From 13-2-20CM-66-19 sp963824395 (GTDB lineage: Bacteria; Pseudomonadota; Gammaproteobacteria; Steroidobacterales; Steroidobacteraceae): a stretch of 64,000 nt of DNA. This document shows positions 18,761 through 28,200 of the stretch, in pieces. Within the stretch, counting starts at the first letter, position 1, and every line of letters starts with the position of its first letter. The DNA lies in NCBI GenBank assembly GCA_963824395.1, contig CAWGPF010000001.1:1426001-1490000 (forward strand), written 5' to 3'. The position numbers and the translations under genes were made by a program. The notes under the pieces were generated by a model, which saw nothing but the letters and a program-made list of their open reading frames with translations, made no database searches and was not told where the DNA came from.

Positions 18761-20140
18761 TCAGGCGACCAGACGGTACACCGGGCGATAGACGCTGCCC
18801 GGCAGGCGCATGCGCTGCTGCGCGACGAAGGCGGCGAGCAGCTCATCGAGCGCGCGCATCATGGACGGATCACCGCTCAGCTCGTACGGCCCGAGCGCCT
18901 CGATGGCCTGGATGCCCGCTTCCTTCACGTTGCCGGTGACGATGCCGGAGAAGGCGCGCCGCAGGTTGGCGGCGAGCTCGTGCGGGGGCTGGCCGCGCTT
19001 TAGGTCGAGGCTGCGCATGCTGGCATGCGTGACCTCGAACGGGCGCTGGAACTCGGGCCGGATCGACAGCAGCCAGTTGAAGTTGTAGGAGTCGCTCGCC
19101 TTGCGGCGGAACTCGCGCACCGCGTCCATCCCGCGCACCATGCGCCGCGCGGCCTCCGGCGGGTCATCGACGATGACGGTGAAGCGGCGCACCGCCTCCT
19201 CCCCGAGGACGTCGGCGATGAAGCGCAGCACGTGCTCGAAGTAGGCCGCGCTGTCCTTCGGTCCCGTGAGCACCACCGGCAGCGGCTGGGCACGGTTGGC
19301 AGGATCCAGGAGGATCCCGGCGAGGTAGAGGATCTCCTCGGCGGTACCGGCGCCGCCTGGGAACACCACGATACCGTGCGCCATGCGCACGAACGCCTCG
19401 AGGCGCTTTTCGATGTCCGGCATGATCGCCAGCTGCGTGACGATCGGGTTCGGCGGCTCGGCGGCGATGATGCCCGGCTCGGTGATGCCGATGTAGCGGC
19501 CGTGCTCGATGCGCTGCTTGGCATGCCCGATGGTGGCGCCCTTCATCGGCCCCTTCATGGCCCCGGGCCCGCAGCCGGTACACACATCGAGGTGGCGCAG
19601 GCCGAGCTCGTAGCCGACGTTCTTGGTGTACTGGTACTCGGCGCCGTTGATCGAGTGCCCGCCCCAGCACACCACTAGGTTCGGGCGCGCCTTGTAGTCG
19701 AGCAGGCGTGCGTTGCGCAGCACGTGGAACACCGCATTGGTGATGGAGGCCGAATCGGTGAGGTCGAAGCGGCCGCTGGCGATGATCTCGTTGGCGATGA
19801 ACACCACGTCGCGCAGCACGGCGAACAGGTGCTCCTTGATGCCGCGGATCATCTGGCCGTCGACGAAGGCGGCCGCCGGGGCGTTCTGCATCTCGAGCTT
19901 CACCCCCCAGGGATGGCGCACGATGCGGATCTCGAAGTCGCGGTAGCGCTCGAAAACGTCCTTGGCGTTATCGGTCGGGGCGCCGGAATTGAGCACCGCG
20001 AGCGCGCAGCGGCGGAACAGCGGGTAGACCCCGCCCTGGCCGGTGTCGAGGAGCTTCTCGATCTCGCTCTGCGAGAGGTTCTCGAGACTGCCGCGCGGCC
20101 CGACGCGCGCGTCGACGAACTCTGAAAAATCGCTGGCCAC
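18761..20140 (-). CDS. ppnN: Pyrimidine/purine nucleotide 5'-monophosphate nucleosidase PpnN
   Basis: 459-residue LOG-family nucleosidase that hydrolyses nucleoside monophosphates to base and ribose 5-phosphate; the E. coli protein (formerly YgdH) is stimulated by (p)ppGpp. The central Rossmann-like domain contains VVCWGGHSI, TGCGPGAMKGPMKGATIGHA and the LOG motif VFPGGAGTAEEILYL. N- and C-terminal flanking domains typical of PpnN rather than the short LOG enzymes are present (DVFERYRDFEIRIVRHPWG near the N-terminus). Downstream of the L,D-transpeptidase gene on the same strand with 8 bp between them. Confidence 0.95.
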   Translation of the reverse strand: MASDFSEFVDARVGPRGSLENLSQSEIEKLLDTGQGGVYPLFRRCALAVLNSGAPTDNAKDVFERYRDFEIRIVRHPWGVKLEMQNAPAAAFVDGQMIRGIKEHLFAVLRDVVFIANEIIASGRFDLTDSASITNAVFHVLRNARLLDYKARPNLVVCWGGHSINGAEYQYTKNVGYELGLRHLDVCTGCGPGAMKGPMKGATIGHAKQRIEHGRYIGITEPGIIAAEPPNPIVTQLAIMPDIEKRLEAFVRMAHGIVVFPGGAGTAEEILYLAGILLDPANRAQPLPVVLTGPKDSAAYFEHVLRFIADVLGEEAVRRFTVIVDDPPEAARRMVRGMDAVREFRRKASDSYNFNWLLSIRPEFQRPFEVTHASMRSLDLKRGQPPHELAANLRRAFSGIVTGNVKEAGIQAIEALGPYELSGDPSMMRALDELLAAFVAQQRMRLPGSVYRPVYRLVA

Positions 20141-20148
20141 TTAAGCTG

Positions 20149-20694
20149 CTACGGCAGGATGTCGATCGGCACGTCGTCGGGAACCAGCATCCAGATCTCC
20201 ACCATGTCGGCGTTGGAGACGGCAATGCAGCCGTCGGTCCAGTCATGGCTCTCGTAGTAGTCAGGCTCGTGCCTGAGCGTGTTGGGAAGCCCGTGGATCA
20301 TGATCGAGCCGCCGGTCTCCCAATGATGCGCGTGTGCGCGGCGCATGTCCTGTGGATTGGGGTAGGACACCTTCAGCGACAGGAAGAAGTCACTGCGCGG
20401 GTTGCGGCGCTCCAGGCGATAGCTGCCCTCCGGGGTGCGGAAGTCCCCGGAACGCTCCTTCTGCCCGACCGGGTTCAGGCCAAGCTGCACGTGGTAGGCG
20501 CGCACGATGTTGCCGCCGTGCATGAGCGCAAGCTCGCGCTGGGACTTGCGCACCACGACCCGGTCGACGCTCGGCAGCTTGTCGGCAGCCGGGGGCGTGA
20601 GCATGGCCGGCTGCGTCTCGGGCAGTGCATCCGCGGCGAGCGCCGCCGTGGCGCCAAGCGCCAGAAATGCAGCCAAGATGCTGAAAGACTTCAT
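20149..20694 (-). CDS. L,D-transpeptidase (YkuD domain), exported
   Basis: 181-residue periplasmic enzyme of the YkuD fold, which forms or trims 3-3 crosslinks or anchors proteins to peptidoglycan. A signal peptide (MKSFSILAAFLALGATAALAA) is followed by VDRVVVRKSQRELALM and the catalytic region IMIHGLPN with DWTDGCIAVSN, where Cys is the nucleophile. An ATG further upstream (20802) has no signal peptide and is rejected. It lies just downstream of the MltD-like gene, so both act on the cell wall. Confidence 0.9.
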   Translation of the reverse strand: MKSFSILAAFLALGATAALAADALPETQPAMLTPPAADKLPSVDRVVVRKSQRELALMHGGNIVRAYHVQLGLNPVGQKERSGDFRTPEGSYRLERRNPRSDFFLSLKVSYPNPQDMRRAHAHHWETGGSIMIHGLPNTLRHEPDYYESHDWTDGCIAVSNADMVEIWMLVPDDVPIDILP

Positions 20695-20794
20695 ATTCCG
20701 CAGATGCTCCGACCCGCTGGCGCGAATTATAGGCGCGCGGCGTGCGCCGCGGCAGGTACGCGCGTCACAGCGGCGGCCTCGATGGGTGCGGCCC

Positions 20795-22864
20795 TCAGCC
20801 ATTGCCGCTCACCTCTTCGACCCGCGGCATCACGATCTGGGTTCCCGGGCGCAGCTCGGCAAAGTCCACCTCCGGGTTGTACTGCTGCAGCAGCCACAGG
20901 GGCAGCTGCGCCTTGGCGCGCTGCGAGAGCGTCCAGGCCGAGTCCCCGGTGCGGGCGATGTAAACCTCGGTGCCGACGATGCGGTGCGAGGCGAAATAGC
21001 TCGCCTGCAGCGCGCGGTGGTACTCGCGGCGGCGGCTCTCGAAGGTCTCGGCGTTCACCTGCCGGAAATCCAGGCGCAGGCGCTCACCGACGCGCACCCC
21101 GCGCTTGGCGCTGAAGTGGTTGAGGTCGCGCACGTGCTGCGAATTGGCGCCGAGCCAGTCCGCGTAGTGGCCCAGGGTCTCATCGGGAGCCACGCGGATG
21201 CTGTCATCGCGAGCCACGGAGTAGTCGGTGGGGTCGGCGCTCTGCTCGGCATCGGCGCCGGGGCCGAGCGCGGGGCTCACCGCGTCCGCCTGCGCCGCGG
21301 AGAGCACCTCGACCGTGATCGAGTAATGCCGCGCGTGCTTGGCGGCCTCCGCGGCGGCGGCGTCCTCGGCGCTCTCGCGCAGCGCGACGTCCGGGGTGAC
21401 CGCCCCGCCCTGGGAGGGCGGGGCGAGCGTGGCGGCCACCCGGGCGGCGGCCGGGGCGCTCGGGGCGGGCGCGGTGGCAGGGGCTGCCGCGGCGGCTACC
21501 GCGGCGGCGAGGGTCGGGCCTGCAGGCTCGGGCAGGGTGAGCACGCGCCCGGGTGAGAGGTGCGCGCTGGTGCGCAGGCGGTTCACGCGTGCCAGGGTCT
21601 CCACCGGCACGTCGAAGCGCCCCGCCACGCTCACCAGGGTATCGCCCTTCTCGGTCTTGTAACGCCGCGGCCCGCGCTGGCCTGAGAACATCTCCGCCGA
21701 CCCCAGGCGCTGCGCGAGCAGCTCACTCGTCCAGGCATCCGGTCCGAGCGGCAGGCGCAGGCGATAGTCCTTGGGCACGCGCTGCGCACCGCTCCACACC
21801 GGCGGCAGCAGCGCCGGATTGAGCGCGTGCAGCCGGTCGCTGTCGATCTTCAGCGTGCGCGCCAGCGCGCTCACCGGGACGTAGGCCGGCAGCGCCACTT
21901 CGCGGAAATGCGCCTCGCCCTCCTTCGGCAGCGGCCCGAAGTATTTCTCCGGGTTGTGGTCGATCTCGAGCGCTGCGAGGAAGGAGACGTAGAAGTTGCG
22001 CGAGGCGAAGCCGAAGGTGCGCCCGGTATAGCCGCGCACGATCTTCACGATGTCATCGGTGCCGAGACTCTCCTTGGCGCGCAGCATGCCGGCGGTGCCG
22101 TGGTTGTAGGCGGTGAGCGCGAGCGGCCAGGTGCCCAGCAGGCGGTAGTTGTAGGCCAGCAGCTGGGCGGCGGCCTCGGTGGAGCGGAACGGGTCGAGCC
22201 GGTCATCCACCGCGCCATCGATGCGCATGTAGCGCCGGCCCGTGGAGCGCATGAACTGCCATAGTCCGGCCGCGCCGACCTTGGAGTAGGCCGAAGGGTT
22301 GAAGGAGGACTCCACGTGCGGCAGCACCGCGAGCTCCGCCGGCAGCCCGAGGTTGGCGAGCGTCTCGGCGATGTGCGTCTCCCAGGCACCCGAGCGGATG
22401 AGCCCGGCGCGGAAGCGGTCGGACTGCCCGAGCTGGAAACGGATGTCATCCACCGCCGCACGCAGCTGCGCCGGGGTGGCTTCGGCCCCCCACAGGTCCT
22501 TGATGCGCTGATCCTCGGGCGAGAGCGGGGCGTCCCCGCCCTCGGAGATGCGCCGCAGTGCCGCGCCCAAAGCCTCGCGTGCATCGTCCACCTGGCGCTG
22601 GCGCTCGTGCGGGGGCGCATCGGGCGCAAAGTGCAAGGTCTCGTATACGACGCCGAGGTTGTACTGGTCGTGCAGCACGCCGGAGTTGGTGTCGAGCTGC
22701 GTGTACACCCGGATCCAGAACTGCACGTCACGCTCAAGCTCCGGCGGACGCGGCATGGGGGTTTCGGCGGCAAAGACCGGAGCGAGCGCAAGGAACGCGC
22801 TGATGGCGAGGGCCCAGAGGGCGAGCGGGCGGCGATTGTACTTAAGACGTCCTGTCGGGTTCAT
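20795..22864 (-). CDS. mltD: Membrane-bound lytic murein transglycosylase D-like, LysM-containing
   Basis: 689-residue exported lytic transglycosylase that cleaves peptidoglycan glycan strands. A signal peptide covers about residues 1-32. The SLT domain has the catalytic Glu in LPHVESSFNPSAYSKVGAAG and then LWQFMRSTGRRY and ALTAYNHG. Three LysM-type repeats follow: one starting YKTEKGDTLVSVAGRF (about residues 405-450), a diverged one around YSVARDDSIRVAPDETLGHY, and a C-terminal one at YIARTGDSAWTLSQRA. An Ala/Pro-rich linker separates the first and second. The signal peptide shows no Cys lipobox. Longer than E. coli MltD. Confidence 0.92.
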   Translation of the reverse strand: MNPTGRLKYNRRPLALWALAISAFLALAPVFAAETPMPRPPELERDVQFWIRVYTQLDTNSGVLHDQYNLGVVYETLHFAPDAPPHERQRQVDDAREALGAALRRISEGGDAPLSPEDQRIKDLWGAEATPAQLRAAVDDIRFQLGQSDRFRAGLIRSGAWETHIAETLANLGLPAELAVLPHVESSFNPSAYSKVGAAGLWQFMRSTGRRYMRIDGAVDDRLDPFRSTEAAAQLLAYNYRLLGTWPLALTAYNHGTAGMLRAKESLGTDDIVKIVRGYTGRTFGFASRNFYVSFLAALEIDHNPEKYFGPLPKEGEAHFREVALPAYVPVSALARTLKIDSDRLHALNPALLPPVWSGAQRVPKDYRLRLPLGPDAWTSELLAQRLGSAEMFSGQRGPRRYKTEKGDTLVSVAGRFDVPVETLARVNRLRTSAHLSPGRVLTLPEPAGPTLAAAVAAAAAPATAPAPSAPAAARVAATLAPPSQGGAVTPDVALRESAEDAAAAEAAKHARHYSITVEVLSAAQADAVSPALGPGADAEQSADPTDYSVARDDSIRVAPDETLGHYADWLGANSQHVRDLNHFSAKRGVRVGERLRLDFRQVNAETFESRRREYHRALQASYFASHRIVGTEVYIARTGDSAWTLSQRAKAQLPLWLLQQYNPEVDFAELRPGTQIVMPRVEEVSGNG

Positions 22865-23121
22865 TTACACCTGGGGATCGATCCGGGTTCCTTCGTCCGT
22901 TCAGAGGGTTGCGAAGCTCTGTAACTGCAGCGCGTACGCTCGTGCTGCGGATATTACGTCGACTATTTTGACACTGCGACCGCAAAGTCGTTGCCGGCAT
23001 CTGCGGCGCTGCCCTGCCCGCGCGCCGTTATGACCTGCCGCAGGGGTGCGAAGTGCGCACTGCGTCACAGTTGCAGCATCCGGATGCGGAAGATGTCGCC
23101 CGCAACGGGCCCGGCTGCGTA
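22865..23121. other. Non-coding region upstream of the sigma54 promoter, with palindrome
   Basis: No credible gene. A perfect 12-bp palindrome GCATCCGGATGC lies at 23076-23087, about 35 bp before the sigma54-type element, at a distance where activators often bind. On the minus strand this region should also hold the mltD promoter, which I cannot pinpoint. Confidence 0.4.
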
Positions 23122-23138
23122 TTGGCATGAGTGTTGCT
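23122..23138 (+). promoter_or_regulatory. Sigma54 (RpoN) -24/-12 promoter
   Basis: TTGGCATGAGTGTTGCT matches the RpoN consensus TGGCACG-N4-TTGC: invariant GG at 23124-23125, exactly ten bases, then invariant GC at 23136-23137. Transcription would start near 23149. The next plus-strand feature is a terminator at 23331, not a gene. Confidence 0.7.
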
Positions 23139-23148
23139 CTTATCCCCT

Positions 23149-23331
23149 CACCGACGGGATTACCGCCGGGAAGGAAGCCGAAGCCACGGGATAACCGCAA
23201 ACAAGAGCGCAAATCGGGTCGGAGCTGAAGGATGGCTCGACCGGACACCGCGCCTGACCCTATAACAATAACGAGAAGACACTCCTCCACACACAAGCAA
23301 GCGACCACCCCGCCTCAAGCGGGGTTTTTTT
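23149..23331 (+). ncRNA. Candidate sigma54-dependent small RNA, about 183 nt
   Basis: The stretch from the predicted RpoN start to the T-run of the terminator has no convincing reading frame with a ribosome site. TTATCCC (23140-23146, straddling the 5' end) and GGGATAA in the body are complementary. The A-rich segment ATAACAATAACGAGAAG contains AACAATAA, which fits the AAnAAnAA motif that Hfq/Crc bind in CrcZ-type RNAs. RpoN-driven sRNAs such as CrcZ, NrsZ and GlmY are known in gammaproteobacteria. The exact 5' end, and any relation to those families, is inference. Confidence 0.5.
23308..23331 (+). terminator. Rho-independent terminator closing the candidate sRNA
   Basis: CCCCGC (23308-23313), loop CTCAA, GCGGGG (23319-23324), then seven T (23325-23331). 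There is no plus-strand protein gene upstream of it for kilobases, so it most likely ends the short RNA started by the sigma54 promoter. Confidence 0.9.
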
Positions 23332-23383
23332 GCGCGCGTATCGCCTCAGGGGACACGCGGCGAAGTCGCTAGAATCCTCCCGC

Positions 23384-24430
23384 ATGCGCTCCTGCGGCCT
23401 TCTCGCGGGCCTCCTCCTCAGTGCCTCCTGCGCCGCACAGACCGCGGGCGGCCCTGCTGGGCTGTACACGGACCTCACCTTCAGCGACTACCCGAGCGAG
23501 GCTTCCGGGGCCGAGATCGTGCGCCGCCTGCTGACGCCGCTCGCGGCCGGGCAGATCGAGCGCACGCTCGAGGCGTCGCACCAGGCGCTGCGCGCCGCCT
23601 CGCTCGACCTGACGGGCGAGCACTTCACGGTGTTCGTGCCGCCGCACGCGCCGGACGCCGGCTACGCGCTCCTGGTGTTCATCCCGCCCTGGCCGCAGGC
23701 CACGCTGCCGCCAGGCTGGCAGGAGGCCCTCGAGCGCTACGGCACGATCTTCGTCAGCGCCGCCGGCAGCGGCAACGAGGCGAGCGATCTTGTGCGGCGC
23801 GCGCCGCTCGCGCTCGTGGCGGCGGCGAACCTGAAGCGCCAGTACGCGATCGATGCGGCGCGCGTCTACGTCGGCGGGTTCTCCGGAGGGGCGCGCGTGG
23901 CGCTGCGCCTGGCGCTCGCCTATCCGGACGTCTTCCACGGCGCGCTGCTCAATGCCGGCAGCGACCCGATCGATGCGGGGCCGCCGAGCCCGCCGCCGAG
24001 CGCGCTGTTGCGCGCGTTCCAAAGCGGATCGCGCATCGTGTACGTCACGGGACAGGAGGATCACCTGCACCTTGAGAGGGACGCCGACAGCCAGGAGTCG
24101 CTGCGGCGCTTCTGCCAGTTCGACTACCACGCCGATATCACCCCTAAGGTGGCGCACGAGGTGGCAGGGCCCACCGCCTTCGCCGGCGCGCTACGCGAGC
24201 TGCTCGACCGCACCGCGGTCCCGGCGGCGAAGCTCGAGGACTGCAATGCCGCGCTCGGAAAAAGGGTCGCAGGGGAGCTGGCACGGGTAGCCGCACTGAT
24301 CGCTGCCGGCCACCGCGCGCAGGCCCAGGAGGCGCTGCTTGCGCTCGACCGCCGCTTCGGCGGACTCGCCGCGCCCGGGAGCGTGGAGCTGGAGAACGAG
24401 CTTGGCTGGACCCTGCCGCCCGGGCGCTGA
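23384..24430 (+). CDS. Exported alpha/beta hydrolase (esterase-like)
   Basis: 348-residue secreted or lipid-anchored serine hydrolase. The signal segment MRSCGLLAGLLLSASCAAQ includes a Cys that could be lipidated, although the residues before it are not a canonical lipobox. The nucleophile lies in YVGGFSGGARVALRLA (GFSGG), with a Gly-rich oxyanion region near FIPPWPQ; IVYVTGQEDHLH probably carries the acid. The C-terminal 70 residues form an Ala-rich helical extension. It resembles polyhydroxybutyrate depolymerase or feruloyl esterase-type hydrolases; the substrate cannot be named. Confidence 0.75.
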   Translation: MRSCGLLAGLLLSASCAAQTAGGPAGLYTDLTFSDYPSEASGAEIVRRLLTPLAAGQIERTLEASHQALRAASLDLTGEHFTVFVPPHAPDAGYALLVFIPPWPQATLPPGWQEALERYGTIFVSAAGSGNEASDLVRRAPLALVAAANLKRQYAIDAARVYVGGFSGGARVALRLALAYPDVFHGALLNAGSDPIDAGPPSPPPSALLRAFQSGSRIVYVTGQEDHLHLERDADSQESLRRFCQFDYHADITPKVAHEVAGPTAFAGALRELLDRTAVPAAKLEDCNAALGKRVAGELARVAALIAAGHRAQAQEALLALDRRFGGLAAPGSVELENELGWTLPPGR

Positions 24431-24445
24431 CGGGTACGGCGGGCG

Positions 24446-24480
24446 AAAACAAAAGAGGCGGCCCGGTGGCCGCCTCAAAA
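24446..24480 (-). terminator. Terminator of the nrdJ operon
   Basis: GAGGCGGCC (24455-24463) and GGCCGCCTC (24468-24476) form a perfect 9-bp stem. Read on the minus strand it is followed by TTTTGTTTT, so it ends transcription coming from nrdJa-nrdJb; A residues on the other side could let it serve the convergent hydrolase gene. Confidence 0.8.
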
Positions 24481-24524
24481 GGGTGTCCCAGAAAGTCTGT
24501 CAGCTCGCTGTCATCAGATCGGAC

Positions 24525-25259
24525 TCACCCACACTTTGAATCACCGCAGTTCAGGCACGTCATGCAGCCGTCCATCATCACCACCGCCGCCGTGCTGCAG
24601 CGGCCGCACAGCTGCGCCCCTTCGGGGAAGTGCGACTTGGCGAACGCGTCGCTCTGCTTGCTGCGCGCCTCGAACTCGGCGCGCTTTTCGTCCACCATTT
24701 TTTGCTGGTGCACGTCGAGCTGCGTCTTGCGGATCAGACCGATCGTCAAGAGGTGCTTCTCGATGACGTGGCCCAGCTCGGCGATGATCGAGGGCATAAA
24801 CTTGCCGCCGGGCTGCCAGTAGCCGCCGCGCGGATCGAACACCGCCTTGAGCTCATCGACCAGGAAGGTGACGTCGCCGCCCTTGCGGAACACGGCCGAA
24901 ATGATGCGGGTGAGCGCCACGATCCACTGGAAGTGATCGAGGTTCTTCGAGTTGATGAAGACCTCGAACGGGCGGCGCTGCTCGTACTCGGTGCCCTCGT
25001 TGAGCACGATGTCGTTGATGGTCACGTACATGGCGTGGTCGGAGATCGGCGTCTTGATCTTGTAGGTTGAGCCGATCAGCACTTCCGGACGCTCGAGCTT
25101 CTCGTGCATGCGGATGACCTTGGCCATGTGGCCATTGCGGTCGCGCACCGTCTCGCCCTCGGCCGAGAGCACCTTGGCGTCGCTCGCCTTTTCCATCGGC
25201 TTGTCTTCCGGCTTCTGCACCGCGTACTTGACGATTTTCCGGTCGATCTTGATGGTCAT
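24525..25259 (-). CDS. nrdJb: NrdJb, TSCPD-domain subunit of class II ribonucleotide reductase
   Basis: 244-residue protein corresponding to the C-terminal part of B12-dependent ribonucleotide reductase, encoded separately as in P. aeruginosa. The TSCPD-type region includes VFINSKNLDHFQWIVALTRIISAVFRKGGDV in two parts. The C-terminus carries a Cys-rich redox/zinc module, CGRCSTAAVVMMDGCMTCLNCGDSKC in pieces: CGRC, then C-x2-C-x2-C. ATG 25259 (MTIKIDRKIVKY) is preferred over the longer start at 25280. It follows nrdJa by 32 bp on the same strand. Confidence 0.9.
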   Translation of the reverse strand: MTIKIDRKIVKYAVQKPEDKPMEKASDAKVLSAEGETVRDRNGHMAKVIRMHEKLERPEVLIGSTYKIKTPISDHAMYVTINDIVLNEGTEYEQRRPFEVFINSKNLDHFQWIVALTRIISAVFRKGGDVTFLVDELKAVFDPRGGYWQPGGKFMPSIIAELGHVIEKHLLTIGLIRKTQLDVHQQKMVDEKRAEFEARSKQSDAFAKSHFPEGAQLCGRCSTAAVVMMDGCMTCLNCGDSKCG

Positions 25260-25291
25260 GTTGGCAATTCCTGCTCGCAAGAGGGGCGCAC

Positions 25292-28200
25292 TCAGTAGCG
25301 CCCGTAGTAACCGTCTTTCATGGCGTCAAACAGATTGGCGGCAGTGTGGATCTCGCCGTCGTAGTCGATCTCCTCATCCCCGCGTACCTCGACCACCGAG
25401 CCATCCTCGAGCGTGAACTTGTAGAGCGTGTTCTTCAGGTCCTGCTCCTTCACCAGCACGCCCTGGAAGGCCTCCGGGTTGAAGCGGAACGTGGTGCAGC
25501 CCTTCAGGCCCTGCTCGTGTGCATACAGATAGATGTCTTTGAACTGCGGATAGGGGAAATCCGTAGGCACGTTCGCCGTCTTAGAAATCGATGAATCGAT
25601 CCACTTCTGGGATGCAGCCTGCACCTCGACATGCTCTTTGGGGGTGACGTTGTCCGCGGAGATGAAGTAGTCCGGCAGTCTCTCAGCATCGGTGGTGGCT
25701 CCAGGTGTGGCATTCGGATTGACGAGCTCGCGATACGCCAGCAGCTCAAAGGAATAAACGTCGATCTTTTCCTTGGACTTCTTGCCTTCCCGGATCACGT
25801 TTCTGAAGTAATGATGAGCAAAGGAGGGTTCGATTCCGTTCGAAGCGTTGTTAGCAAGTGACAGGGAGATCGTGCCCGTGGGCGCGATCGAGGTGTGGTG
25901 GGTGAAGCGCGCGCCGGTCTCGGCGAGCTCGTGCACGAGCTGCGGCGCCACCTGGGCGATGCGCTGCATGTAACGGCTGTACTTGGCGTGCAGCAGGCGG
26001 CCTGCGATCTTCGAGCCCGCGCGCCAGCCATCCTTCGCCATCTCGGGGCGCTTGCGCAGCATCTCCTTGGTGACCGTGAACTCCTCGTTCATGATCGGTG
26101 CCGGACCCTTCTCACGCGCGAGTTCCAGTGCTGCTTCCCACCCCGCCACCGCCATCTCGCGCGAGACTTCCTCGGTGAACTGCACCGCCTCGGGCGAGCC
26201 GTACTTCATCTTGAGCAGCGTCATGGTGCTGCCCAGGCCGAGGAAGCCCATACCGTGGCGGCGCTTGCGCATGATCTCGCCGCGCTGCTGCTCGAGCGGT
26301 AGTCCGTTCACCTCGACCACGTTGTCGAGCATGCGCGTGAACACGCGCACCACCTCGCGGTATTCGTTCCAGTCGAACTCGGCGAAATCGCCGAACGGGT
26401 GTTTCACGAAGCGTGTCAGGTTCACCGAACCCAACAGGCAGGAGCCGTACGGCGGAAGTGCTTGTTCGCCGCAGGGGTTCGTGGCGCGGATGTTCTCGCA
26501 CCACCAGTTGTTGTTCATCTCGTTGACGCGGTCGATGAGGATGAAGCCCGGCTCTGCGAAGTCGTAGGTGGACGTCATGATCACGTCCCACATGCGCCGC
26601 GCGGGCAGGGTCTTGTAGATCTTGCAGGCGACCAAGCCCTCATCGTTGACGACGTAGCCTTCGTGCACCGGCCATTCGCGCCACAGGAACTTCGTGACAT
26701 CCGAAAGATCGGGCTGGTCGGAATCAACCTCCTTCTTCGATATCGGGAAAGAGAGCTTCCAGTCGCGGTCCTCGCGCACCGCCTGAATGAACTCATCCGT
26801 GATCAGGAGCGACAGGTTGAACTGGCGCAGGCGCCCGTTCTCGCGCTTGGCGCGCACGAATTCCATTACGTCCGGATGCCCGACGTCGAAAGTGCCCATC
26901 TGCGCCCCGCGCCGCCCCCCGGCGGAAGAGACGGTGAAGCACATCTTGTCGAAGATATCCATGAAGGACAGAGGCCCGGACGTGTAGGCACCCGCGCCCG
27001 AGACGTAGGCGCCACGCGGCCGCAGCGTCGAGTGCTCGTACCCGATACCGCAGTTGTGAATGACGGCGAGGCCTTTGTTACCCGCCAGGTAGTTATTGTG
27101 CCGCTCGACCGTAAAGTCGAAGAAGGTCTCGGGCAGCGACAGGTTGCGCTCTACGGAGTCGACCGGACGCAGGCTCCGCGCGAAGCCAATCAGCTCGGCC
27201 AGTGCGGGAAAGCGCAGGGCCCATCGATCAAGCCACACGCGACTGACGCGCTGTTGCCGGTGATATCCGTGATAGACGCCGAGTTGCTGCTTCTCATGAT
27301 GGGGAAGATGTGCCGTCGCGCTCTCTAACTCTGCACGCAGCGTTAGCGGCATCTGAAAAACGTCGTACTGCCCTGGTGTCGACGCGCAAGCGTGCATCCG
27401 ACTGCGCTTCGGAGTGTCAGCCATGTATTCGGCAATGACTGCAAGGAACCCCGAATCACTTATCTTGAGCATCGCGCCACCGCGATCACGGACCACGTGG
27501 CCATTGAATACGTGATCGCGTGGCTTGCGTAGCGTGACCGAGCCATGTACGCCGAACAGCCCCAACAGCGACTGAATCTCGGCAGCAAACTCGTGACAGG
27601 CAGTCGCGATAGTGGCGCTGCCGTGCTCGGTGCCAACCGTGCCGTCGGCATCGATCAACCCAGCCAGAAAAGGCAGAAAGAATCGCTCAGGCTCACGCGC
27701 AATCCACTTCGGCACGCGCAAGGTCGCCGACTTCTTTCCGATCTGACCGTCGATCAGGGCGGCCGCGCGATTGGCTTCAAAGCTTGCAACCGTGTAGTCC
27801 CATACAGGTGTTCCACGCCGCGTCATCGATGCCACGGGTCTGGCACGTGAGTGGGCCAAGGTCGCAAAAAATTCGGCGTAGCGTTCTACCACTTCCCGTT
27901 CGGCAGCACGGATCTTGAAGACCAGGCGCTGACCTAGCGCGCGGGCACGTGCTGCCCAGGCAGGCTGTGTGGTCTTGTACGCGAATTGCTTCGGATAAGC
28001 GCTGCCATCTCCCAGGTGCGCTCCGGCGAACCATGCCTCAAGCCAACGCTGCGAGGTACTCCGCCACTGCAGCTGGTGATGCACGAGCGCATCGGCCGTG
28101 GTGACTTCATCCGCACGCACGTAACCGAGTTCGCCCGCTCGGTATACCAGCACCGGATGGCGGATCGACGTCGTGAGCGTCGCTCCTCTGGACGTGATGC

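Noticed and set aside
23122..24430. Sigma54 promoter as driver of the esterase gene
   Set aside because: A strong terminator with seven T lies between the promoter and the gene, so read-through would be limited.
24525..25280. Start of nrdJb at ATG 25280
   Set aside because: The seven extra residues are unlike the family; MTIKIDRKIVKY at 25259 matches the expected beginning.
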